Part shown: positions 7,332 to 13,275 of the stretch, one piece after another | How positions within the stretch are numbered: the stretch's first letter is position 1 | How the letters are laid out: every line of letters starts with the position of its first letter | Assembly (NCBI GenBank): GCA_020350845.1 | Contig: CP070725.1 | Coordinates: 1,450,676 to 1,463,950 of the forward strand | DNA from: Candidatus Bipolaricaulota bacterium | GTDB lineage: Bacteria; Bipolaricaulota; Bipolaricaulia; UBA7950; UBA9294 | Direction of reading: 5' to 3' | Length of the DNA stretch: 13,275 bases | Position numbers and translations under genes: made by a program | Notes under the pieces: model-generated | Seen by the model: the letters and a program-made list of their open reading frames with translations, nothing else | What the model was told of the DNA's origin: nothing | The model's database searches: none

Positions 7332-8190
7332 GTGGATCGCGGCGCCCTGGGGCTATCCGTTCATGGTTCGTGCGCTGATCGCGGCGAGCGTCGTCGGGCT
7401 GATCTGTTCCGTGATCGGCTCGTTTGTCGTACTCCGCGGCATGGCGTTCCTCGGTGACGCGATCGCACACTCCATCCTTCCCGGCGTCGCGCTCGGCTAT
7501 CTCGTCGGAGCGCGTGACGACCGACGGGCGCTCTTCTGGTGGGCCCTGGCGACGGCCGTGGTCGTCGCTGTAGGCGTCGGATGGGTGAGTCGGCGTGTGC
7601 GGCTGCGTGAGGACGCGGCGATCGGGATCGTGTTCACCGGGATGTTCGCTCTGGGCATCGCGCTCATCTCTACGGTGCGCGGCTTCGCCGTGGATCTCGT
7701 GCACCTCCTCTTCGGGAACATCCTCGCCGTGTCAGGGCGGGATCTCGTGCTCATGGGAGCGTTCGCCGGTGTGGTGCTGCTCATCGTGTTCGCGTTCTAC
7801 AAGGAGTTCCTGCTCGTCTCCTTCGACCCCGTCTTTGCGCGCACGCTGCGGTTGCCGACCGCGTTCTACCGCTACACCCTGCTCATTCTCGTGGCGGTCA
7901 CCGTCGTCGTCGCGCTACGGGCCGTGGGCATCGGACTGATGCTCGCGATGCTCATCACCCCGCCGAGCGCCGCCTCGCTGCTCGTCCGCAGACTCCCGCT
8001 GATGATCGGCCTCTCCGCAGTGCTCGGGATCCTCTCCGGCGTTGTCGGTCTCTACCTGTCGTTCTACACTTCGGTCGCGTCGGGAGCGGCGATCGTCATG
8101 GTCGCTGTGGGGCTGTTCCTGGCCGTGCTCATGGCGGCTCCTGTCCGACGGCGGATGGCCGCGCGGCGGCACAGAGTCGCCGTAGACTGA
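7318..8190 (+). CDS. Mn/Fe/Zn-type ABC importer, permease
   Basis: A 290-residue integral membrane permease of the ABC-3 (ZnuB/MntC/TroC) family. It forms the translocation channel with the ATPase encoded just upstream. About eight hydrophobic segments are visible. Family signatures are GMAFLGDAIAHSILPGVALG in the N-terminal third, RLREDAAIGIVFTGMFALGI in the middle, and FDPVFARTLRLPT, the cytoplasmic loop that contacts the ATPase. The helix region VGIGLMLAMLITPPSAASLL near the C-terminus is also typical. The frame is open further upstream, but the GTG at 7318 (reading M-SILEWIAAPWGYPFM) gives the normal family N-terminus and has GGGGGA at 7305-7310. It overlaps the ATPase gene by 14 nt, so the two are coupled. 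The downstream nitroreductase gene starts 28 nt after the stop. Confidence 0.92.
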   Translation: MSILEWIAAPWGYPFMVRALIAASVVGLICSVIGSFVVLRGMAFLGDAIAHSILPGVALGYLVGARDDRRALFWWALATAVVVAVGVGWVSRRVRLREDAAIGIVFTGMFALGIALISTVRGFAVDLVHLLFGNILAVSGRDLVLMGAFAGVVLLIVFAFYKEFLLVSFDPVFARTLRLPTAFYRYTLLILVAVTVVVALRAVGIGLMLAMLITPPSAASLLVRRLPLMIGLSAVLGILSGVVGLYLSFYTSVASGAAIVMVAVGLFLAVLMAAPVRRRMAARRHRVAVD

Positions 8191-8218
8191 CCGGGATCCG
8201 ATGGGAGGACGACGAGCG

Positions 8219-9097
8219 ATGGCCGAGAACATCCGCGTGGATCAGCGGGCGTGTAACGCCTGCGGCGCCTGTGTCGACGTTTGCACGACGCGGGTCTTCA
8301 AGCTCTCGCGGGAACACTGCGAGGCGAGCGCGCCTGAGCGATGCTGGGGATGCGGCCACTGTGTTGCCGTGTGTCCAGAGGACGCGATCGATCATCCGGC
8401 GTTCCCGCTGGAGCAGTGCCCGCTGCCCGATTCTGCAGGGGGCTCTGCGACGGAGGCGCTCGTGCGCGCGTTTCGCGATCGCCGCTCGATTCGCGCGTTC
8501 GAGGCGCGACCTGTGGAGCGGGACCTGATCCGCTCGCTTCTCGGAGCGGGACGCTGGGCGCCGACGGCGACCAACCGCCAGCCCGTGGACTGGCTCGTCC
8601 TCGACGATCCGGTGCGCATCCGGGCGGTCGCGCAAGCGACGGCTGAGGAGCTGGCACGCTTCGGTCGGTGGCTGCGGCTTGCCCCCGTGCGCGCCGCGAT
8701 GCGCCTGCGGTACCCGCGGGAGATCGTCCGCCAGGCACGAGAGAACGCCGATCGCCTCGTTTGGTTCCAGGAGGAGATCGACGCGGGGCGGGATCCCGTT
8801 CTCTACCATGCTCCCGCGCTGCTCGTGGCGCACACGCCGGGCCGTTCGCCGTTCGATCGCGATGACACGGCCTATGCGGCGTACAACGTCATGCTCGCGG
8901 CCGCCTCCGAGGGGCTCGGCACATGCCAGATCGGCCTTCTCCAGCTCGTTCTCGAGCGACGAGCCAGGGTGCGCAGGTTGATCGGGCTCCCGCGTGCGAG
9001 AACGTCTCACGCGGCGCTCGTTCTCGGCTATCCGGCGTGGGTGTTTCGCCGGCAGCTCCCACGGCGCCTTCCAGACGTGAACTGGAATCCCGAGTGA
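8219..9097 (+). CDS. 2x[4Fe-4S] ferredoxin-nitroreductase fusion
   Basis: A 292-residue two-domain redox protein. Residues 8-58 form a bacterial-type ferredoxin with two clusters: C12-x2-C15-x2-C18-x3-C22 and C42-x2-C45-x2-C48-x3-C52. Residues 78-292 form an FMN-binding nitroreductase fold: RDRRSIRAFE (FMN phosphate contact, 86-95), APTATNRQP (114-122), the central DTAYAAYNVMLAAASEGLGTCQIG (split over 216-239) and a C-terminal LGYP strand. Electrons probably pass from a donor through the clusters to FMN; the acceptor is unknown. The ATG at 8219 starts just before the first cysteine motif and has GGGAGG (8203-8208) 10 nt upstream; an ATG at 8201 lacks a ribosome-binding site. It lies 28 nt after the permease gene and is likely in the same transcript, so a role in metal reduction or redox defence is possible but inferred from context only. 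Confidence 0.9.
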   Translation: MAENIRVDQRACNACGACVDVCTTRVFKLSREHCEASAPERCWGCGHCVAVCPEDAIDHPAFPLEQCPLPDSAGGSATEALVRAFRDRRSIRAFEARPVERDLIRSLLGAGRWAPTATNRQPVDWLVLDDPVRIRAVAQATAEELARFGRWLRLAPVRAAMRLRYPREIVRQARENADRLVWFQEEIDAGRDPVLYHAPALLVAHTPGRSPFDRDDTAYAAYNVMLAAASEGLGTCQIGLLQLVLERRARVRRLIGLPRARTSHAALVLGYPAWVFRRQLPRRLPDVNWNPE

Positions 9098-9137
9098 GTC
9101 GCGGCGCCGGGAAGGTGGTGGCGGCAGGACGCCCGGG

Positions 9138-9166
9138 TTGACGATCCAGCGGAGAGGGTCTACGCT
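9138..9166 (+). promoter_or_regulatory. sigma70-type promoter of the diguanylate cyclase gene
   Basis: TTGACG (9138-9143) and TACGCT (9161-9166) are separated by exactly 17 bp and lie in the 96-bp gap after the nitroreductase gene. The expected start is about 9173, leaving a leader of about 20 nt before the TTG at 9194. It implies that the cyclase gene has its own transcript rather than belonging to the metal operon. Confidence 0.6.
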
Positions 9167-9193
9167 CGTTGTGGTCGATTGGGAGGTTCCCAC

Positions 9194-11506
9194 TTGGGAG
9201 ATGATTGTCGCGCATTGGAGGAGCGTCTCGCGCCCCTCCCCGACGGGGCAGAGCTTCGGGCGCTGATCGGTCCCTGCTTGCGCCTGCTCGTGGAACTCGG
9301 CTTCCGCGGGGCGGCCGCGTTTGCGGGACCGGCGGACGCCGACTCGTGGTCTCTGGTGGTGGAACCGCCGCCGGCGGGCGCGGGGGGACCCGAGCTCCGT
9401 ACGCACTCCCTATCGCGGCGGGTGGCGGAGGACCTTCTTTCGCGAGGGGGCGACCCGGGGGGCGCGGCGCTCGTCTCCATCGACGGAGCAGTCGCGGAAG
9501 CGTTGCGGCGCGCGCTCTGCCCCTCCGAGGAGTCGTTTCCGTCCTCCGCCTTCGTCGTCGCCATGCCGGAAGGACGTGGGGGCTGGCGAGGAGGTCTTGT
9601 CGCCTGGACGTCGGACGAAGTGCCCGATCTTGTCCTCCGGTCCTCGATACGGCTCTGCTGTGATCATCTCGCGGTAGGCTGTGCGCTCCTACAGCGCGTG
9701 CAGGAACTCGAAGCCGCCCTCCCTGCCGACGGCAACGGGAAGGCAGCGCTCGAGCTGGCGCGGGCGCACCGGGACGAGCTGTTCGCGGGTGCGCCAGAGG
9801 CGATGGCCCTTGTGGACAACGACGGCCGTATCCTACGGATCAACGAGCAATTCACGGCACTGTTCGGCTATACGGCCGACGAGGCGGAGGGCGAGCAGAT
9901 CGACCGCCTGCTCGCCCCGGCGACATTCCGCGACGAGGCCCTGGACACCACGGGGCGTGTCTTCCGGGGGGAGAGTATCGCGCTCGAGACCGTTCGCCGC
10001 AGGAAGGACGGCACTGACGTCCTGGTTGCGGTTCTCGGTACGCCGGTGCGGTTCCGTGGCGGGCAGGTCGCGGGATACGCGATCTACCGTGACATCAGTG
10101 CTCAGAAGGCCTCCGAGGAGGCGCTGCGGCAGAGCGAGGAGCGCTATCGCAGCATCTTCGCGTCGACGACCGACGCGGTGCTCGTGTTCGATCGCGAGGG
10201 ACGCATCGTCGAGGCCAATCCGCAGGCGGCGTTGATGTACGGCTACAACGCGGGGGAGATGGTCGGGATCCATGCCAGCCGCATCATCCACCCCGATCGC
10301 TTCCACGGCTTTCGTGCGCTGGAGGCGGCGGTGCGCCGCGAGGGTCGCTTGACTCGAGATTCGATCAACGTGCGCAAGAACGGAACGGCGTTCGATGTCG
10401 AGGTCCACGGGGCGTCGTTTGAACTCGACGGCATTCCCCACCTCCTTGCTGTCGTGCGCGACATCAGCCAGCGCGTCCAAGTGGAGCGGAAGCTCGAGCA
10501 GACGCGACATCGCATCGAACAGCTGCACGAGGCGGCGCACGCATTGGCGGGATGCACGCAGGAGGCCGATCTCTACCCGCTGGCGATCGATGCCGCAGAG
10601 CGGATCCTCTCGTTCAACCTTTGCTCGGTGCTCATCGAGGAGGACGGCTGGCTCGTCTACCGAGGGGTGACACGGCAGTACGAGGCCTCGTTGCCGGCGC
10701 GGCTGCCCCTTGATGCGGACGGCGGCATCGCGGCGAAGACCTTCCTTTCGAAGGAGACTTCGGTTCTCGAGGACCTCCGCGCGGTGCCCGAGGCGCGTCC
10801 GTTCCATCCCGGCTTCATCTCCGGGATCAGCGTCCCCATTGGGGATGTCGGCGTCCTCCAGGCGGTGTCCACCGGGCTCGGCGGATTCTCGCCGCAGGAT
10901 GCCCGCCTTGCCGAGCTCCTTGCCGGTCATGTTGCGGAGACGATCCGCAGGCTGCGCCTTGAGGCGGAGCTCCGGGATCAGGCGATGCGCGATCCTCTGA
11001 CCGGGCTCTACAACCGGCGGCACTTCAACCGCGTACTCGAAGAGGAGATCACCCACAGCACGGGGGACGAACGCTCGTTGGCATTCCTCATGATCGATGT
11101 CGATCGCTTAAAGGAGATCAACGACACCCACGGGCATCAGGTCGGCGATCGGGTACTGCGAGACGTCGCCGGAATCCTCCAGGCCTCGGTCCGAGACATC
11201 GACACGGTGGTCCGCTACGGCGGCGACGAGTTCCTCGTCGTGCTCCCGGAGACGGGGGGTGTGGCCGAGGCCGCCGCCGGGCACATCCGGTCAGCGCTCG
11301 CGGAGTGGAGTCGCACCCGCGGGGAGTCCCTCGTTGGCTTCCCGCTGACGCTGGCCATCGGATTGGCGAGGCTTCGCGCCGGCGAGGAGAGGCCGATCCA
11401 AGCGGTGCTCGCCGAAGCGGACCGCCGCATGTACGAGGCCAAGCGTGAGGCGACGGCGGCGAGGGGCGCACGGAGCGCCCACACGGCGCTGCGCGGCGCT
11501 CGCTAG
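9194..11506 (+). CDS. PAS-PAS-GAF-GGDEF diguanylate cyclase
   Basis: A sensor protein of about 770 residues, probably cytoplasmic since I see no transmembrane segment, that makes cyclic di-GMP from two GTP. The domains run as follows: an unassigned, possibly degenerate GAF-like N-terminus (1-165), a short helical coiled-coil-like linker (VGCALLQRVQELEAAL), PAS1 (about 190-305, PEAMALVDNDGRILRIN), PAS2 (about 315-430, TTDAVLVFDREGRIVEAN), GAF (about 443-590) and GGDEF (about 597-755, starting DPLTGLYNRRHF). The active-site loop is intact GGDEF (676-680), preceded at the correct distance by RDID (667-670), the RxxD product-inhibition site. No EAL domain follows. The TTG at 9194 has GGGAGG 7 nt upstream (9181-9186); a TTG at 9179 is in frame but has no ribosome-binding site. 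Signals sensed by the PAS and GAF domains cannot be predicted. Confidence 0.92.
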   Translation: MGDDCRALEERLAPLPDGAELRALIGPCLRLLVELGFRGAAAFAGPADADSWSLVVEPPPAGAGGPELRTHSLSRRVAEDLLSRGGDPGGAALVSIDGAVAEALRRALCPSEESFPSSAFVVAMPEGRGGWRGGLVAWTSDEVPDLVLRSSIRLCCDHLAVGCALLQRVQELEAALPADGNGKAALELARAHRDELFAGAPEAMALVDNDGRILRINEQFTALFGYTADEAEGEQIDRLLAPATFRDEALDTTGRVFRGESIALETVRRRKDGTDVLVAVLGTPVRFRGGQVAGYAIYRDISAQKASEEALRQSEERYRSIFASTTDAVLVFDREGRIVEANPQAALMYGYNAGEMVGIHASRIIHPDRFHGFRALEAAVRREGRLTRDSINVRKNGTAFDVEVHGASFELDGIPHLLAVVRDISQRVQVERKLEQTRHRIEQLHEAAHALAGCTQEADLYPLAIDAAERILSFNLCSVLIEEDGWLVYRGVTRQYEASLPARLPLDADGGIAAKTFLSKETSVLEDLRAVPEARPFHPGFISGISVPIGDVGVLQAVSTGLGGFSPQDARLAELLAGHVAETIRRLRLEAELRDQAMRDPLTGLYNRRHFNRVLEEEITHSTGDERSLAFLMIDVDRLKEINDTHGHQVGDRVLRDVAGILQASVRDIDTVVRYGGDEFLVVLPETGGVAEAAAGHIRSALAEWSRTRGESLVGFPLTLAIGLARLRAGEERPIQAVLAEADRRMYEAKREATAARGARSAHTALRGAR

Positions 11507-11548
11507 CCTCACCGGGCACGTCAGGCTGCACCCATCGGTTCCCGTGCG

Positions 11549-11554
11549 TACACT
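11549..11554 (+). promoter_or_regulatory. candidate -10 box of proS
   Basis: TACACT in the 81-bp gap between the cyclase gene and proS resembles the -10 hexamers TAGACT and TACGCT elsewhere in the window. The region 16-18 bp upstream has no clear -35 match, so the call is weak. The predicted start at about 11561 would give a leader of about 27 nt. No T-box-like leader can fit in this space. Confidence 0.35.
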
Positions 11555-11587
11555 ATCCCCTCATCGGCAGGGAGTTCGGGAGGACGA

Positions 11588-13039
11588 ATGGCAAGACAGG
11601 GTGTCACTCCACGGAGCGAGGACTACGCGCGGTGGTACACCGAGGTCGTGCAGATGGCGGAGCTCGCCGACTACGCGCCGGTGCGCGGATGCATGATCAT
11701 CCGCCCCTACGGCTACGAGCTGTGGGAGGCAGTGAAAGCCGGTCTCGATCGTCGATTCAAGGAGACCGGACATCGCAACGCCTACTTCCCCCTGTTCATC
11801 CCGATGAGCTTCATCCAGAAGGAGGCGGAACACGTCGAGGGATTCGCCCCCGAGCTCGCCGTCGTCACGCACGGCGGCGGCAAGGAGCTGGAAGAGCCGC
11901 TCGTCGTCCGACCGACCTCGGAGACGATCATCGGACACGCGTTCGCGTCGTGGGTCCAGTCGCATCGCGATCTCCCGCTTCTGATCAACCAGTGGGCCAA
12001 CGTCGTCCGTTGGGAGATGCGTCCTCGGCTCTTCTTGCGCACGACGGAGTTCCTCTGGCAGGAGGGGCACACGGCGCACGCGACGGCGGAAGAGGCTATG
12101 GAGGAGACGCTGCGCATCCTCGACATCTATGCCGACTTCGCCGAGCGGGACGCGGCGGTCCCCGTGATCAAGGGGCGCAAGAGCGCGCAGGAGAAGTTTG
12201 CCGGAGCCGCCGATTCGTACACGATCGAAGCGATGATGGGGAACTTCTGGGCGCTGCAGGCAGGAACGTCACACTTCCTCGCCCAGAACTTCGCCCGCGC
12301 GTTCGACATCACCTACCTTGACGCGAGCAACCAGTTGGAGCATTGCTGGACAACGTCGTGGGGCGTGTCCTCGAGAATGGTGGGAGGGATTGTCATGGCC
12401 CACGGGGACGACGGCGGCCTGCGGCTACCCCCCGTTGTCGCCCCGATCCAGGCGGTGATCGTGCCGATCTGGCGGTCCGACGACGACCGTGGCGTCGTCC
12501 TCGAGGCGGCGCATCGGGTGACGGAGACGCTCCGGGCGGACGGCGTCCGTGTCCACCTCGACGAACGCGAAGGGTTGACGCCGGGCTTCAAGTTCAACGA
12601 CTGGGAGATGCGTGGCGTACCGCTCCGGATCGAAATCGGGCCACGGGACGTCGCCGCGGAATCGGTCGTCCTTGTCCGTCGCGATCGTGACGGCAAGGAG
12701 GCGAAGAGCGCAGCCTCCGTGACGGCGATCGAGGATCGCGTCCGTGATCTCCTCGACGCCGTGCAGCAGAGCCTGCTGCAGCAGGCCGCCGAGTTCCGCG
12801 ACGCGCATCTCCACGAGGCGTCGTCGCTCGACGAACTGCGCGACATCGTGAGCACCGGTTGGGCACTGATCCCGCACTGTGGGACGAAGGAGTGCGAGCT
12901 CTCGGTCAAGGAGGAGACGAAGGCGACCTCGCGCTGCTTCCCGCTCGACCGCAACCCGGAGTGGAATCCGTCGGGGCTCTCCTGCGGCGTCTGCGAACGT
13001 CCCGCTCTCGGGTACGCCTACTTCGCACGCGCCTACTAG
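11588..13039 (+). CDS. proS: Prolyl-tRNA synthetase, archaeal/eukaryote-like type
   Basis: A 483-residue class II aminoacyl-tRNA synthetase that charges tRNA-Pro. It opens with the short-type N-terminus (EDYARWYTEVVQMAELADYA) and has PTSETII (109-115), motif 2 around VVRWEMRPRLFLRTTEFLWQ (139-158) and motif 3 around GGIVMAHGDDGGLRLPP. There is no bacterial editing insertion between motifs 2 and 3. An anticodon-binding domain follows, then a C-terminal zinc domain with C431, C436, C466 and C469, the spacing seen in Thermus ProRS. The chain ends YFARAY: the terminal tyrosine, whose carboxylate reaches the active site in Thermus ProRS, is present. The length is normal for this class. The ATG at 11588 has GGGAGGA about 4-5 nt upstream. 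An inverted-repeat element begins 4 nt after the stop. Confidence 0.97.
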   Translation: MARQGVTPRSEDYARWYTEVVQMAELADYAPVRGCMIIRPYGYELWEAVKAGLDRRFKETGHRNAYFPLFIPMSFIQKEAEHVEGFAPELAVVTHGGGKELEEPLVVRPTSETIIGHAFASWVQSHRDLPLLINQWANVVRWEMRPRLFLRTTEFLWQEGHTAHATAEEAMEETLRILDIYADFAERDAAVPVIKGRKSAQEKFAGAADSYTIEAMMGNFWALQAGTSHFLAQNFARAFDITYLDASNQLEHCWTTSWGVSSRMVGGIVMAHGDDGGLRLPPVVAPIQAVIVPIWRSDDDRGVVLEAAHRVTETLRADGVRVHLDEREGLTPGFKFNDWEMRGVPLRIEIGPRDVAAESVVLVRRDRDGKEAKSAASVTAIEDRVRDLLDAVQQSLLQQAAEFRDAHLHEASSLDELRDIVSTGWALIPHCGTKECELSVKEETKATSRCFPLDRNPEWNPSGLSCGVCERPALGYAYFARAY

Positions 13040-13043
13040 GTAG

Positions 13044-13211
13044 TTCGGGGACACAAGCCTTAATTCCTCGTGGATCTCGCGGCCGCCCCTGCCGTTCTCA
13101 TCCTTGAAGGCCGCGCCCGCTCTCCGTCTTCGCGTCAGGATCCACGATCGTCCTCCGATGCCGTCCTACGGGACCGTGGATCCGGGAGGAATTATGGTTT
13201 GTGTCCCCGAA
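13044..13211. mobile_element. 168-bp non-autonomous inverted-repeat element (MITE/REPIN-like)
   Basis: The ends are 26-bp inverted repeats, 13044-13069 and 13186-13211, matching at 24 of 26 positions. The outer ends read TTCGGGGACACAA inward from the left, with the complement TTGTGTCCCCGAA on the right, followed by an AT-rich AATTCCTC portion. The interior, about 116 bp, has no credible ORF and is GC-rich with hairpins. GGGGACA-type ends with an AATTCC inner part recall dispersed palindromic elements moved by REP-associated Y1 (IS200-like) transposases; that link is from memory and not tested. No clear target duplication flanks it. Its place directly behind proS means it could also serve as a transcription terminator. 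Confidence 0.65.
13069..13183. repeat. nested alternative hairpins inside the element
   Basis: CGTGGATC occurs at 13069-13076, its complement GGATCCACG at 13138-13146, and CGTGGATCC again at 13175-13183. The middle copy can pair with either side (8 bp with the left, 9 bp with the right), giving two mutually exclusive stems. GCGGCC (13079-13084) and GGCCGC (13109-13114) add an inner stem to the left hairpin. Confidence 0.5.
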
Positions 13212-13219
13212 TCTTGCCG

Positions 13220-13275
13220 TCACGCGGTGATCGAGAGGATCCCGTGCACGCCGACGAGGAAGAGTGCCATTCGGA
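13220..13275 (-). CDS. possible C-terminal end of a minus-strand membrane protein (partial)
   Basis: Read on the minus strand from the right edge, one frame gives RMALFLVGVHGILSITA followed by a TGA stop (13222-13220). The short tail is hydrophobic and would fit the last transmembrane helix of a protein whose gene lies mostly outside the window, converging on proS. Only 17 codons are visible, so chance cannot be excluded and no family can be named. Confidence 0.3.
   Translation of the reverse strand, partial: RMALFLVGVHGILSITA

Noticed and set aside
11464..11480. Hairpin GGGCGC-5-GCGCCC near the end of the cyclase gene as a terminator
   Set aside because: It lies within the coding region and has no T-tract; such stems are expected by chance at this GC content.
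11507..11587. T-box or other tRNA-sensing leader upstream of proS
   Set aside because: The gap is only 81 bp, with no room for a stem I or antiterminator and no T-box-like sequence.

Overview
The window is a GC-rich (about two-thirds G+C by eye), densely coding stretch of bacterial chromosome. Its sigma70-type promoter hexamers, MutS2 and FeoA/Fur/FeoB are bacterial. The prolyl-tRNA synthetase is of the archaeal/eukaryote-like short form with a C-terminal zinc site, which occurs in scattered bacterial lineages such as Deinococcus-Thermus and several deep-branching or candidate phyla. I cannot name the organism. A deep-branching lineage (for example Bipolaricaulota/Acetothermia-like) is only a guess.

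Left part (1-3278): the N-terminal 312 codons of a minus-strand MutS2 run off the left edge. A plus-strand MATE-family multidrug/Na+ antiporter is divergent from it. A minus-strand HhH-GPD DNA glycosylase of the Endonuclease III superfamily converges on the MATE gene; it has the 4Fe-4S cysteine loop but lacks the catalytic lysine, so it looks monofunctional (MagIII-like).

Central part (3437-9097): this is a metal-uptake locus. A strong promoter (TTGACA-17-TAGACT) with an AT-rich dyad lying on the predicted transcription start precedes feoA, a Fur-family repressor gene with an unusual 87-residue C-terminal extension, and feoB. These three genes overlap or nearly touch. After an 85-bp gap with a 13-nt palindrome come the ATPase and permease of a Mn/Fe/Zn-type ABC importer, with no solute-binding protein in the window. 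Last is a 2x[4Fe-4S]-ferredoxin/nitroreductase fusion. The simplest reading is a Fur-family regulon that imports ferrous iron by FeoB and a second metal (probably Mn or Fe) by ABC transport, with a redox flavoprotein attached.

Right part (9138-13275): a separate promoter drives a PAS-PAS-GAF-GGDEF diguanylate cyclase with an intact GGDEF active site and an RxxD inhibitory site. Then comes proS. Four bases after its stop codon lies a 168-bp element bounded by 26-bp inverted repeats (24/26 matches). It contains no ORF but has nested, mutually exclusive hairpins, so it looks like a non-autonomous REPIN/MITE-type element. The last 56 bases hold what may be the hydrophobic C-terminal tail of a minus-strand gene.

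No tRNA, rRNA, CRISPR array or autonomous transposase was seen.
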